Part shown: positions 19,555 to 27,381 of the stretch, in pieces
Layout of the letters: each line of letters begins with the position of its first letter
Position numbering within the stretch: the stretch's first letter is position 1
NCBI RefSeq assembly: GCF_004402015.1
Contig: NZ_SOPW01000013.1
Span: 26,935 to 90,934 of the forward strand
DNA length: 64,000 bases
Source: Filobacillus milosensis
GTDB taxonomy: Bacteria > Bacillota > Bacilli > Bacillales > Alkalibacillaceae
Direction: 5' to 3'
Translations under genes and position numbers: made by a program
Notes under the pieces: generated by a model
Databases searched by the model: none
What the model saw: the letters and a program-made list of their open reading frames with translations, nothing else
What the model was told of the DNA's origin: nothing

Positions 19555-20325
19555 TTAAGGTTTTAAAATAAGTTTCTTTTTACCATATTGTTTCAATAAA
19601 AACTGTAACTGTTCCTCTTTATAGAGGTTATTTATATTTGTAATTTCTGAGTAGACATCATACATACTAAAAAGGTAAAAGGAAGGTAAAAACAACAGCC
19701 ATTGGTAATTAACATTTTGAATCATGTTGAATTGGCCAGTAAGCGTTAATAGAATAAGATCCCCAAGTTGTGTCATTGCTGTAATGGCGACGGTAGAAAG
19801 AATTAAAGTAAGACTTTTTAAAATTTGATGTGCGTATAAATGGCCCAATCCAGGAAAGAGGATGGACCAAAATACTCCAACCCATGGTATCCGCTTGTTA
19901 ACAAAATTAACACCCAATATATGAATAGCACTTAATTGATAAATCTGGCTCTTTTCCTTGGAAACTAGATAGGCACAATTGTTTGATTCTACTGTCAGTC
20001 TATATGAATCCCAAATTCCAAATAAATAGATAATGGCGCATAGCAAAGCACAATTATAATTAATAACCTCATGGGCTTTTTCAAATTGAAGTGTGAAGGT
20101 ATATAAAATGGCAAGATTAATTTTTCCGATATTGTTAAAAATAATTTCCCCTGACATCAAGATTACTCCCGTGGTGTACCCTCCTAGATGAAAATGGCCA
20201 AACCCTGGCATAGCAATCGACCAACATGTGGGAACCCATGGACGTGTTTGTCGAATCAATGAAGTGCCCATTGGACAAATATTCATTGATAGCCGTCTAG
20301 GGGATTCGTCAGGTTTTTTTATCAT
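19555..20325 (-). CDS. Membrane protein with duplicated WSxxxPGxGH module
   Basis: 256 residues from ATG 20325 (GGAGG 8 nt upstream). It contains two copies of a module: CWSIAMPGFGHFHLGGYTTG (about 35-54) and FWSILFPGLGHLYAHQ (about 155-170), each followed by paired membrane helices and a Tyr/Trp-rich loop (YQWLLFLPSFYLFSMYD). The neighbour at 20961-21407 carries a single copy with the same downstream pattern. The family is uncharacterised to me; related small membrane proteins occur around germination and spore genes of Bacilli. Convergent with the germination operon. Confidence 0.6.
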   Translation of the reverse strand: MIKKPDESPRRLSMNICPMGTSLIRQTRPWVPTCWSIAMPGFGHFHLGGYTTGVILMSGEIIFNNIGKINLAILYTFTLQFEKAHEVINYNCALLCAIIYLFGIWDSYRLTVESNNCAYLVSKEKSQIYQLSAIHILGVNFVNKRIPWVGVFWSILFPGLGHLYAHQILKSLTLILSTVAITAMTQLGDLILLTLTGQFNMIQNVNYQWLLFLPSFYLFSMYDVYSEITNINNLYKEEQLQFLLKQYGKKKLILKP

Positions 20326-20346
20326 GATGTACCTCCATAGAAACCT

Positions 20347-20796
20347 TTATTTGTGTACTCCAATTGAAATAACAAAATACTTGTGTAAGATGGCCTTAAT
20401 TTTTACTTCCTGTTCCACCGTTTTATAATTTATGATTAATAAAACATCAAAACCAAATTTTTTATTTTCCTTATCGTTCTTATTCTTTTTTGAATCAAAA
20501 AGAAATCCGATTAGAGCTCCTAAAAAAAGCCCAATAAGCCCACTAGCTACAGGGCCTATAAGCAGTTGAGAACCATAGATTATACCTAATGTCCCTCCAA
20601 CAACCCCCCATGCAGTTATCGAGGCCATAAGGCTTTTTTCATCTGAAAAATAATTAGAATCGAATAGACCTTTAGAACTTTGGGGCCTTTTCATTTCTAT
20701 AACGAAAATATCTTCCTCTCGAATATTCATTTCTTCTAATTCATTTAGGGATAGTTCCAGGTTAATATTACTTTTGAAACTACCTATTATATACAA
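20347..20796 (-). CDS. Glycine-zipper membrane protein, general-stress-like
   Basis: 149 residues from a TTG at 20796 with GGAAG 6 nt upstream. An N-terminal alpha/beta region (SLNELEEMNIREEDIFVIEM) is followed by a glycine-rich double membrane segment (WGVVGGTLGIIYGSQLLIG, then a second Gly-rich helix), a Lys/Asn-rich linker and a C-terminal beta region. The layout resembles small DUF1269-type or general-stress membrane proteins. It lies 21 bp upstream of the duplicated PGFGH gene and likely forms one leftward unit with it. Confidence 0.55.
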   Translation of the reverse strand: MYIIGSFKSNINLELSLNELEEMNIREEDIFVIEMKRPQSSKGLFDSNYFSDEKSLMASITAWGVVGGTLGIIYGSQLLIGPVASGLIGLFLGALIGFLFDSKKNKNDKENKKFGFDVLLIINYKTVEQEVKIKAILHKYFVISIGVHK

Positions 20797-20960
20797 GTTG
20801 AACTTCCTTTCGATAATAAAGTTAGTAGTTTATGTGATGGTGAAATTAATCTGTTCGTATTTCTTTATGTGAAATGTTCTGTTTAAATTTTCTTTTTAAA
20901 TTTATATTTTTATTCCGTGTTGACAGAAACGGTTAAAAACTTATATGAATTAGTTTCGTC

Positions 20961-21407
20961 CTAATTTAACATTTTTTTAGAAAGAAGGAATTTTATCAAC
21001 AGACCTATGAAAATCCCAGGTATTACAAATAAAATCGGCAGCCAAACTGGTCCCCATAAAACTCCAAAGAGCTCAAGTTTAGAGGAATACATAATTCCAA
21101 TGGTTACAAAGTAAGCTGCAAAAACAAAAGGCAAAAAAGAATAAGGTTGTAATTTATCTTTGCTATCCTTAAAAGCGTCCCACATTGCAAAGAAGTAAAG
21201 ACAAGGATAAAACATTAACCATTGATAATTTGCCCTTTCAATTGCTGTTTGGATATCTCCAAGAAAGCTTAACATAATAATTTCGTTGAAGTTGGCTTGA
21301 ACGTTAATTAAAAACTCCAAGAAAATCAGAACAATTCCTTTTATATATTTGCCGTTTAATAGTTGGCCGAACCCAGGCAAAGCAATACTCCAAAACAATT
21401 TTTCCAC
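20961..21407 (-). CDS. Membrane protein with single WSIALPGFGQ module
   Basis: 148 residues from GTG 21407; the frame extends upstream to 21473, but that would overlap the DUF3231 gene by 49 nt and has no ribosome site, whereas AGGAT lies 8-9 nt before the GTG. The N-terminus MEKLFWSIALPGFGQLLNG matches the repeated module of the 19555 gene. It is followed by three or four helices and a Tyr-rich YQWLMFYPCLYFFAMWDA. A structural role in the spore envelope is only a guess. Confidence 0.6.
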   Translation of the reverse strand: MEKLFWSIALPGFGQLLNGKYIKGIVLIFLEFLINVQANFNEIIMLSFLGDIQTAIERANYQWLMFYPCLYFFAMWDAFKDSKDKLQPYSFLPFVFAAYFVTIGIMYSSKLELFGVLWGPVWLPILFVIPGIFIGLLIKFLLSKKMLN

Positions 21408-21424
21408 TATATTTATCCTATTCT

Positions 21425-22420
21425 TTAAGTTAACTTTTCTCGATCTACAGCTTTTGGCGGTTGTTCCATCCAACCATTATCGATCATAATGTTTGCCCCA
21501 TCTTCTGAGAGTTGTCCAACCTCTATTAACAGGCGTGCATAATGGGTAGATAAATCACGTCTTGGACTTAATGCGATAGATATTCCGTATTGTCCAATAA
21601 GTGGTGCTGCAAGGAAACTAGTGTGATACATCATAAGCTTATCGGAAAAAGGGGAAACCGTTGAATCTGTCACTCCTGATGTATAATTAATGGTGCCAGA
21701 TAGATAGTCATCACGCAGTACGGATTCAAAAATTTCATGATGTTTTCGCGCAAGTTCTCTTCCTCTTTCAAAATAACGGCGAACTTCCTTTAACTGTGCA
21801 ACCTGACTAAATCCTGTGAGCCAGGCTTCGCTAATTGCATTACGCTTGGCGTTATATACAAGTAGCGAAGTTTCTATGCCAAGTAATGGACGACGATCAC
21901 CAAACCAACCAGCTAAGAAATTTTGACGCTTTACAAAGTCAACTGAATCAGGTGTAGACAGATAAGGTGGACGGATATAAACGCCTTTTTCTTTTGCTAA
22001 TTTTTTAGCCTTGTTATGGAGATCTCTTGTTTCATTTAAACATTCTGAGTAAAATTGAATAATATCATCTCTTGATGATAGTGATAACGCAAGGCTATAA
22101 GCAGTGAGTGCGCCCTGACTCATATTTAGGATATAATGAAGATAAAGAATATCCGAAAATAAACGAGGTGCGTCCAACCTAACATCTTCGTCCGTAAAAC
22201 CTACTGGAATCGGATAACATTCCTGTTTAAAGATTTCAGTTACCTTTTCGATATGTTGATAAGATATTTTTAAAGCATATTCAAATATAGAACGAGTTTC
22301 TTCATCCTCCATATTTGCCAGAAAATACTTTATCACGCATCCTGCCATCGTATCATTTTGATAATTCATCCAAAGATTCGAAATCTCTGCTGCCGTTAAT
22401 TTTACAGTGCTATTCCCCAT
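21425..22420 (-). CDS. DUF3231 family protein (duplicated ferritin-like domains)
   Basis: 331 residues from ATG 22420, with AGGAGG 7 nt upstream. The frame is open for 49 further codons upstream, but these lack a ribosome site. Two halves of about 165 residues each begin LTAAEISNLW and LLGIETSLLVYN, and each is an all-helical bundle. The second half has the conserved SPRRDLSTHYARL and ends GWMEQPPKAVDR. DUF3231 proteins are common in spore-forming Bacilli and their function is unknown; the fold resembles ferritin-like four-helix bundles. A full-length paralogue is at 57266 and a one-domain relative at 35237. Confidence 0.85.
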   Translation of the reverse strand: MGNSTVKLTAAEISNLWMNYQNDTMAGCVIKYFLANMEDEETRSIFEYALKISYQHIEKVTEIFKQECYPIPVGFTDEDVRLDAPRLFSDILYLHYILNMSQGALTAYSLALSLSSRDDIIQFYSECLNETRDLHNKAKKLAKEKGVYIRPPYLSTPDSVDFVKRQNFLAGWFGDRRPLLGIETSLLVYNAKRNAISEAWLTGFSQVAQLKEVRRYFERGRELARKHHEIFESVLRDDYLSGTINYTSGVTDSTVSPFSDKLMMYHTSFLAAPLIGQYGISIALSPRRDLSTHYARLLIEVGQLSEDGANIMIDNGWMEQPPKAVDREKLT

Positions 22421-22664
22421 TTTGATGAAACCTCCTGTTATGGATTGAGTCGGTGCTATTCTTCCTTTGAATTTTTTCCAACGAAAGCAAAAATTATGTA
22501 ATTTTTTAGTATAATCGCTAATGTCTCTTCTTATTTTGGAAAGATTAATCTTGAAATCTGTGAACATTATTTAAATTATCCTGGTTCCCTTACTTAATGG
22601 AAATAAAGATTTAGCTATGATGAAAAGAAGTAAAAATAAGAAATGATTTAATTTAAAGGCACAC

Positions 22665-22696
22665 TTGACCTTACCCTAAGGTTAAGGTTGTATAAT
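22665..22696 (+). promoter_or_regulatory. MerR-type promoter with 21-bp dyad operator
   Basis: -35 TTGACC (22665-22670) and -10 TATAAT (22691-22696) are separated by 20 bp, the overlong spacing typical of MerR-activated promoters. The spacer is centred on ACCTTA-CCCTAAGGT-TAAGGT (22668-22688), an imperfect 21-bp palindrome. It drives the merR-like/merB operon. Confidence 0.85.
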
Positions 22697-22741
22697 CTAG
22701 TTAGTCAACTGATGATTTCAGTTAAAGTAAGGGGGAATGGA

Positions 22742-23131
22742 GTGGAGTATTTTACGATTGGTCAACTAGCCCAAGAAACAGGAGTCAGTCGAAAAGCCAT
22801 TCGATTGTATGAAGAAAAGGGATTAATCCTGCCTTCCATTAAGCGTAGCGAAGGTAATTACCGTGTTTATAACCAAGAGCACGTATTTTGTATCAATGGT
22901 ATTAAACAGCTCCGATCATTGGGCGTATCACTGGAGGAAATGAAAGATTTAATAGTGATTTTCGAAAAAAATACGGTCGAGGTAGAACCACATCTACAAC
23001 ATTTGTTAAAAGAGAAACTGACCAAGATAGACGAACAAATCAGCGAACTACAAAAGTTACGTAAACACGTTGGATCGTTTCTTGATTCTCCGAAAGAGGC
23101 ATTCAATCAAATGGAGGGATTTAAACAATGA
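22742..23131 (+). CDS. MerR-family transcriptional regulator
   Basis: 129 residues from GTG 22742 with AAGGGGG upstream; the longer frame from 22688 overlaps the promoter and cannot be used. The N-terminal winged helix is YFTIGQLAQETGVSRKAIRLYEEKGLI, followed by a dimerisation coiled coil (residues 75-115). Its only Cys lies near residue 49, not at the three positions that bind Hg(II) in MerR, so it is not a canonical mercury sensor; it groups by motif with multidrug/organic-effector MerR proteins. Its stop overlaps the merB-like start (ATGA). An organomercurial or other effector is possible. It probably binds the 21-bp dyad at 22668. Confidence 0.85.
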   Translation: MEYFTIGQLAQETGVSRKAIRLYEEKGLILPSIKRSEGNYRVYNQEHVFCINGIKQLRSLGVSLEEMKDLIVIFEKNTVEVEPHLQHLLKEKLTKIDEQISELQKLRKHVGSFLDSPKEAFNQMEGFKQ

Positions 23132-23757
23132 AGAATGAAACAGAACTCAAGGAATTTTATGAACTATTATTAGCTAAGCTACCTAAAGAAACAGTGCCTA
23201 TTCTTCGGACAATCTTTTTCTCAATTCGTAATGGGCAAGCAGTTACAGAAAGTTCTTTAATAAATCAAACGGGAATTGATACAAAAACAGTTCAATCAGT
23301 AGTAGAGATATTAGCCCAACGACAGATGATTGTTCGTGAGGCGGATCAAAAAATAGTAGGGGCATTGGGCTTATCGATTATAGCGACTACTAACCGGATT
23401 CAATTAGGAGGACGAACTTTATTTGCCTGGTGTGCAATATCGACATTGGAGCTGTCAACTGCTCTGGATGCTGATGTCGATATACATTCCAGTTGTGCGT
23501 ACACAGGTGAATCGATTAAGGTAACTGTCCGAAACGGGAAATTAGAAAGGGTAACTCCCGATTCTACAGTAATCTGGACGGTGCCGTTTGATTCTGAGGC
23601 TCCATGGGCTGGAGGAACATGTAAACAAATTCACTACTTTAGCTCAGTTGGGCATGCAAACAAGTGGAAAGAAGAACATCGAAAATTGCAAGGGGAAATC
23701 ATGACTTTGGAACAAGCCCTCTCTTTTGGAAACGAATTGAAAAATTTCTTATCATAG
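23128..23757 (+). CDS. MerB-like alkylmercury lyase with Asp to Ser active-site change
   Basis: 209 residues, translationally coupled to merR by ATGA. An N-terminal winged-helix-like region precedes the MerB core: LFAWCAIST, then HSSCAYTGESI and GGTCKQIHYFSS. Cys102, Cys123 and Cys165 align with E. coli MerB Cys96, Cys117 and Cys159, but Ser105 replaces the catalytic Asp99. A Ser at this position is, as I recall, described for MerB2 of Bacillus megaterium. In MerB the Asp assists protonolysis of the carbon-mercury bond, so activity or substrate range may differ. The canonical MerB follows in the same unit. Confidence 0.85.
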   Translation: MKNETELKEFYELLLAKLPKETVPILRTIFFSIRNGQAVTESSLINQTGIDTKTVQSVVEILAQRQMIVREADQKIVGALGLSIIATTNRIQLGGRTLFAWCAISTLELSTALDADVDIHSSCAYTGESIKVTVRNGKLERVTPDSTVIWTVPFDSEAPWAGGTCKQIHYFSSVGHANKWKEEHRKLQGEIMTLEQALSFGNELKNFLS

Positions 23758-23910
23758 GGTATAACTCATAAAATGATTCAAAAATAAGATAAGCTACTAA
23801 AAGGATGCTTTTTGAGCGGTCAATTAGTCAAACAAACGGAGTTTTTAGGGAATGAAAAGTAATATTGAAAATAAGAAAAGGAACAAAAATTAACCAAGGA
23901 GGAAAAAGAT

Positions 23911-24567
23911 ATGAAAAATGAAATTCAGGAAATCGTAACCCGACTTGACCAACATTCGAACAAGGGAGAAGGAGGAGAATCCATGAAGTGGCTCTTCCGC
24001 CCGTTGTTACAAATGCTAGCAGGGGGAGAGTCTGTCACCGTTGAAGACATTGCGACAGTGACCGGGAAACCTGTCGAAGAGGTGAAGAAAGTTCTCCAGT
24101 CACTACCAAGCGTGGAACTCGACGAACAGGCCCGTGTGGTTGGTTATGGTCTTACCCTGATCCCTACTCCTCACCACTTTACGGTTGATGGGAAGCAACT
24201 ATATGCATGGTGCGCCCTTGATACACTTATATTCCCAACGCTAATCAATCGTTCGGTACAGATCGAGTCCCTATGTCATGGCACCGGTAAATCAATACGT
24301 TTGACAGTAGAACCGGATCGTGTAGTAAGTGTGGAACCTTCTTCAGCCGTTGTCTCAATAGTAACGCCGGATGATATGTCCATGGTTCGCTCGGCCTTCT
24401 GTAACGAAGTCCATTTTTTCAGCTCACCGAGTGAAGCGCGGGACTGGCTTAACCAACATCCAGAGGGAAAGGTGCTATCTATTGAAGATGCCTTTGAACT
24501 TGGAACCCTTATGGGGAAGAGTTTAGAGGAATCCGGCCCATCCAATGGGTCCTGCTGTGATATTTAG
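23911..24567 (+). CDS. merB: Alkylmercury lyase MerB
   Basis: 218 residues with CAAGGAGG upstream. The active-site residues Cys101, Asp104 (YAWCALDTL), Cys122 and Cys164 ([12 protein letters not shown]) all sit exactly five positions beyond the E. coli MerB residues 96, 99, 117 and 159. It cleaves R-Hg+ to RH and Hg(II), which MerA then reduces. The C-terminus ends NGSCCDI, an extra vicinal Cys pair that could pass Hg(II) to MerA. Codons are visibly richer in G/C than those of neighbouring genes, suggesting a separate origin. A short open remnant (GCFLSGQLVKQTEFLGNEK) lies in the 150-bp gap upstream. Confidence 0.93.
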   Translation: MKNEIQEIVTRLDQHSNKGEGGESMKWLFRPLLQMLAGGESVTVEDIATVTGKPVEEVKKVLQSLPSVELDEQARVVGYGLTLIPTPHHFTVDGKQLYAWCALDTLIFPTLINRSVQIESLCHGTGKSIRLTVEPDRVVSVEPSSAVVSIVTPDDMSMVRSAFCNEVHFFSSPSEARDWLNQHPEGKVLSIEDAFELGTLMGKSLEESGPSNGSCCDI

Positions 24568-24609
24568 TCTAAAATAGATACGCTTATAGTCAATTAAGTT
24601 TAGCCTAAC

Positions 24610-24648
24610 AGCCGATGTATCCTTAAATATAGAACATCGGCTTTTTTT
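24610..24648 (+). terminator. Terminator of the merB operon
   Basis: AGCCGATGT / ACATCGGCT stem followed by seven T residues. Confidence 0.9.
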
Positions 24649-25103
24649 AACTTGAAATCAGAGTGGGGTTAATGCAACAACAGGCAAAAGAAAAATTCCA
24701 TTGAGCAAAAAAATCCATCTTTACCGTGATGTCGTTACAAGATTCCTTAATAAGTGATATAAAGGGATATTTAAACAGAGGCGGTTGGGAAACATTTTTA
24801 GGAGTAGTGGATTTGATAAGATGGATATACACCTGGGTTTCCTTTTGTGTTTGCATTTATCCTTTATACGTAAAAAGATTCAGGTAAGAATGTAGAAATG
24901 TAGAAAAAATTAAAGTAAAAGAAGGATATATTAAAGGGGATATAAATGAAGATGAATACAAAATAAAAAAACAGAGACAAAAATTTCTCGTCTCTGTTTT
25001 TTTATTTAGGCATTAATTAGAATGGATTAAATGAGTATTTGGCTTTTTACCATAATTCCTTTTTTTTTGAGAAAAAATTATAGTTAAAGGTTTTAAATTA
25101 GCC
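24649..25103. other. Gap with a gene fragment and a second terminator
   Basis: On the plus strand, the frame from 24672 contains an early TGA and then an open stretch (SLQDSLISDIKGYLNRGGWE, ending in a membrane-like segment YTWVSFCVCIYPLY), probably a broken gene. A terminator-like hairpin AAACAGAGAC / GTCTCTGTTT with T-tract is at 24970-25004. A complete gene was not found. Confidence 0.5.
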
Positions 25104-25622
25104 TTAAAAATATGAAATATCTGGGTCTGCTGTGTTAAATTGTTTTGGGAATAAAAAACGGTCTAAATACGGTGACTTTTCGTTGTGTTTTTTAAACTTT
25201 TCAATAGTGTCTGAATAAAATAACCTTGCCTCATCTACTGATTTTTTTCCGACATTGATTTCATGAAATAAATTTAAAGTTAGAAAGTTAGCTTCCTCCA
25301 TATGACACTTTGCGGAAACCTCTCCACTTGTTCGATCCAGATAGACACTTCCATCAAATTTTGCTATTTCATCATAAAGGGGTAATGGGGTTCGATAATC
25401 AATTGTTTGTGTAAGAAAATCAACATGTGGTGTCGGAAAATTGTGTAGCACTGTATCTCTAAAAACAATTGTTCGTTTCCAAGGTGTGTTCTGATACCAA
25501 ATAAATCTACTTGCAGTAGCTTCCTGAGGATATCCGTACTTTCTTATCATTTTTAGCGCACCTTCCTGGGGACGTTTTTTCCATGTTGATAAGATATTCT
25601 CTATATAATTCTCGTAATTCAC
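25104..25622 (-). CDS. Conserved protein of unknown function with YPxEAT motif
   Basis: 172 residues from GTG 25622 with GGAGG upstream. Seen: KYGYPQEATASRFIWYQN, WKRTIVFRD, HNFPTPHVDFL, a dyad of acidic residues in YDEIAKFDGSVYLDRTSGE and AKCHMEEANFL. I recall similar proteins in many soil and leaf bacteria annotated only as hypothetical. It is soluble, with no signal peptide. The conserved His, Asp and Glu residues suggest an enzyme, but no reaction can be named. Divergent from the Met-rich membrane protein at 25767. Confidence 0.65.
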   Translation of the reverse strand: MNYENYIENILSTWKKRPQEGALKMIRKYGYPQEATASRFIWYQNTPWKRTIVFRDTVLHNFPTPHVDFLTQTIDYRTPLPLYDEIAKFDGSVYLDRTSGEVSAKCHMEEANFLTLNLFHEINVGKKSVDEARLFYSDTIEKFKKHNEKSPYLDRFLFPKQFNTADPDISYF

Positions 25623-25700
25623 ACTAGCAATACCTCCATTAAATTATTCAAATTATTTTATGTGAGAAATTTTATTGGGTGTTTGATTAAACGAATTATA

Positions 25701-25728
25701 TTGACATATTAAAATAATATAATATAAT
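25701..25728 (+). promoter_or_regulatory. Promoter TTGACATATTAA-N10-TATAAT
   Basis: -35 TTGACA (25701-25706), 16-bp spacer, -10 TATAAT (25723-25728). The spacer holds the dyad ATATTA-AAA-TAATAT. The same arrangement occurs at 31188-31215, and closely similar sequence occurs at 1319 and 31946. Confidence 0.65.
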
Positions 25729-25766
25729 GTTGCTATAAACCTATAAAATACTTTGGAGGTAAGAAA

Positions 25767-26423
25767 ATGAATGAAAATATAATGAAAAATGGAATGCCGA
25801 TAGTTACTCTTTTATTAGCCGGTATACCAATTTTAGGATTTATGCTTGGATTTATGGGGATGGTTCCTTTACCGGTTTATGTATTTGTTCCAATGATTCC
25901 AATGTTACTTATATTCACGGTGATGACAATTAAATCAAGAACTAAAGCACCGGATTTTTCTAATAAGATTATCAGTAGTATCTGGATTGGGTTTTTAGGA
26001 ACCTTAGCTCTTGATATATTTCGAATAATGTCTGTAAAAATCGGGTGGTTGCCTATGGATGTACCTTTAGCATTAGGAGCAAAAATAGTAGGTATGGATC
26101 CAATGAAAATGGATATGGAACAAGGGATGATGGGACCTTGGTTGGCAGGGAATATCTATCATTTACTAATTGGAATATCATTTACTTTAGTTTATATTCT
26201 ATTGGTGGGTAAAGGTAACATAAAATTAGGTATTTTATTTGGAATTTTAATTTGGATTGGTATGATGGTGTTACCACCAATGCCGATGATGGTTGGTTTC
26301 TTTGGTATGAAAACTGGTGGAATGGGTCTTGCTTTTGGAACATTAATCGCTCATATTGCATTTGGTTTGGTTGTAGGTCTGTTGGCAAAACGTTTCGTAA
26401 AGTCAAAAGGTCTTTTACTATAA
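25767..26423 (+). CDS. Met-rich polytopic membrane protein
   Basis: 218 residues with GGAGG upstream. Six or seven hydrophobic helices; unusually rich in methionine, including MDPMKMDMEQGMMGPW in a central loop, MVLPPMPMMV and FGMKTGGMG. Met clusters in membrane or extracellular loops often bind soft metals such as Cu(I) or Hg(II), so a transport or sensing role in the metal-resistance cluster is plausible. No known transporter family signature was recognised. It has its own shared-type promoter and a terminator, so it is a single-gene unit. Confidence 0.7.
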   Translation: MNENIMKNGMPIVTLLLAGIPILGFMLGFMGMVPLPVYVFVPMIPMLLIFTVMTIKSRTKAPDFSNKIISSIWIGFLGTLALDIFRIMSVKIGWLPMDVPLALGAKIVGMDPMKMDMEQGMMGPWLAGNIYHLLIGISFTLVYILLVGKGNIKLGILFGILIWIGMMVLPPMPMMVGFFGMKTGGMGLAFGTLIAHIAFGLVVGLLAKRFVKSKGLLL

Positions 26424-26431
26424 TAAAAGGG

Positions 26432-26470
26432 AGGTCTCTGTTTACTAACAAGTAATAGAGACCTTTGTTT
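26432..26470 (+). terminator. Terminator after Met-rich membrane gene
   Basis: AGGTCTCTGTTTACT pairs with AGTAATAGAGACCT, followed by TTGTTTTTATT. Confidence 0.85.
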
Positions 26471-26508
26471 TTATTGATTTTGATAAAGGAAATTATCGGG
26501 TTTTTATA

Positions 26509-26525
26509 ACATAATATTATAATGT
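26509..26525. promoter_or_regulatory. ACAT-N9-ATGT dyad upstream of rhodanese-like gene
   Basis: ACATAATATTATAATGT is a near-palindrome in the promoter region of the 26590 gene. It shares the AT-rich ATATTATAAT core with the motifs upstream of merA1 and the 25767 gene; a common regulator is inferred only. Confidence 0.4.
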
Positions 26526-26589
26526 GTTAGAATTAACTTGAATAAGAAAGGGGAAAATTCTATTCAAGACAGAGTAAAGGGGTGATGTT

Positions 26590-27018
26590 GTGGTTATAGA
26601 AAGTATTTTACTATTCACTGTTATTTTTTTAATTAGTGCTATTTTTTTAAATCAATACTTCCCGGTACAAGGGATATGCCATGTAGATATTAAGAAAACA
26701 ATCTTGGATCGAAATGTTACTTTATTAGATGTACGAGATTATATCAAAGCGTCAAATAATCCAGTTCCGAACTCGGTTAATATTCCGTATGCATATTTAA
26801 AAAGATATTATCAAGAGGTCAAAAGTAAAAATGTAGTTTTAATCGTATCAGACCCTTTGTTATTAAATGTAAGTGTTCGTTATTTGCGTAATAAACATTT
26901 CAAAGTTATTGGCTATTACTTGAAAGATGAAGAAGAACATGACAGCGCTAATGTTGCTTTGAGTAAGAAACAAAATTGTTGCAATAATATAAAAAAAGAG
27001 TTAAGAAATATGGCCTAA
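26590..27018 (+). CDS. Membrane-anchored rhodanese-like protein with C-terminal CC
   Basis: 142 residues from GTG 26590. One N-terminal membrane helix is followed by a rhodanese fold (TLLDVRDYIKASNNPVPNSVNIPYAYL). The usual catalytic Cys loop is replaced by VSDPLLLNVSV, so it should have no sulfurtransferase activity; inactive rhodanese domains can bind ligands or regulate. The C-terminus carries KKQNCCNNIKKEL, a vicinal Cys pair of the kind seen throughout this cluster. The 27108 gene follows 89 nt downstream with no terminator between them. Confidence 0.65.
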   Translation: MVIESILLFTVIFLISAIFLNQYFPVQGICHVDIKKTILDRNVTLLDVRDYIKASNNPVPNSVNIPYAYLKRYYQEVKSKNVVLIVSDPLLLNVSVRYLRNKHFKVIGYYLKDEEEHDSANVALSKKQNCCNNIKKELRNMA

Positions 27019-27107
27019 TTTATACAGCCAACCTAGATAACTTATAACAAAATACATCTCTTTTCATATTAATAAAATTTAATTTTTTAAGGAAGTTGGG
27101 AATATTT

Positions 27108-27338
27108 ATGGGAAACAACGACAACCATAAAAAAGGTGGTTTTTTTGGAGGAATAGGCTTACATCTTCTTTGTTGCGGTATTCCAGTCCTTTTTATCCTA
27201 ATTGGAACCGCAGGAATTAGTTCGTTTTTTGCATTTCTATTCAAACAGTGGTGGTTAATTTCTGTAGTGCTCATTATTGCTGTGTTTATTTGGCTCATTT
27301 TAGTTAGGAAGAAAAAAAGTAGAAACTGTAAGTTATGA
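27108..27338 (+). CDS. MerT-like small membrane protein with vicinal cysteines
   Basis: 76 residues from ATG 27108; the track frame from TTG 27096 has its ribosome site too close. Two hydrophobic helices: GGIGLHLLCCGIPVLFILIG, which places a Cys-Cys-Gly-x-Pro in the first helix, and WWLISVVLIIAVFIWLIL, followed by a basic KKKSRN tail. MerT and MerC-type mercuric permeases have a Cys pair in the first helix, so Hg(II) uptake is a reasonable inference; the third MerT helix is absent and sequence identity is low. It lies 43 nt upstream of glutamate dehydrogenase. Confidence 0.6.
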   Translation: MGNNDNHKKGGFFGGIGLHLLCCGIPVLFILIGTAGISSFFAFLFKQWWLISVVLIIAVFIWLILVRKKKSRNCKL

Positions 27339-27381
27339 ATTTGAAGAGTAGTATTTTATATTAAAATTAGGAGATGAAAAA

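Noticed and set aside
24647..24856. A 69-codon minus-strand ORF downstream of merB
   Set aside because: No ribosome site and no family features; the plus strand reads better as a broken gene.
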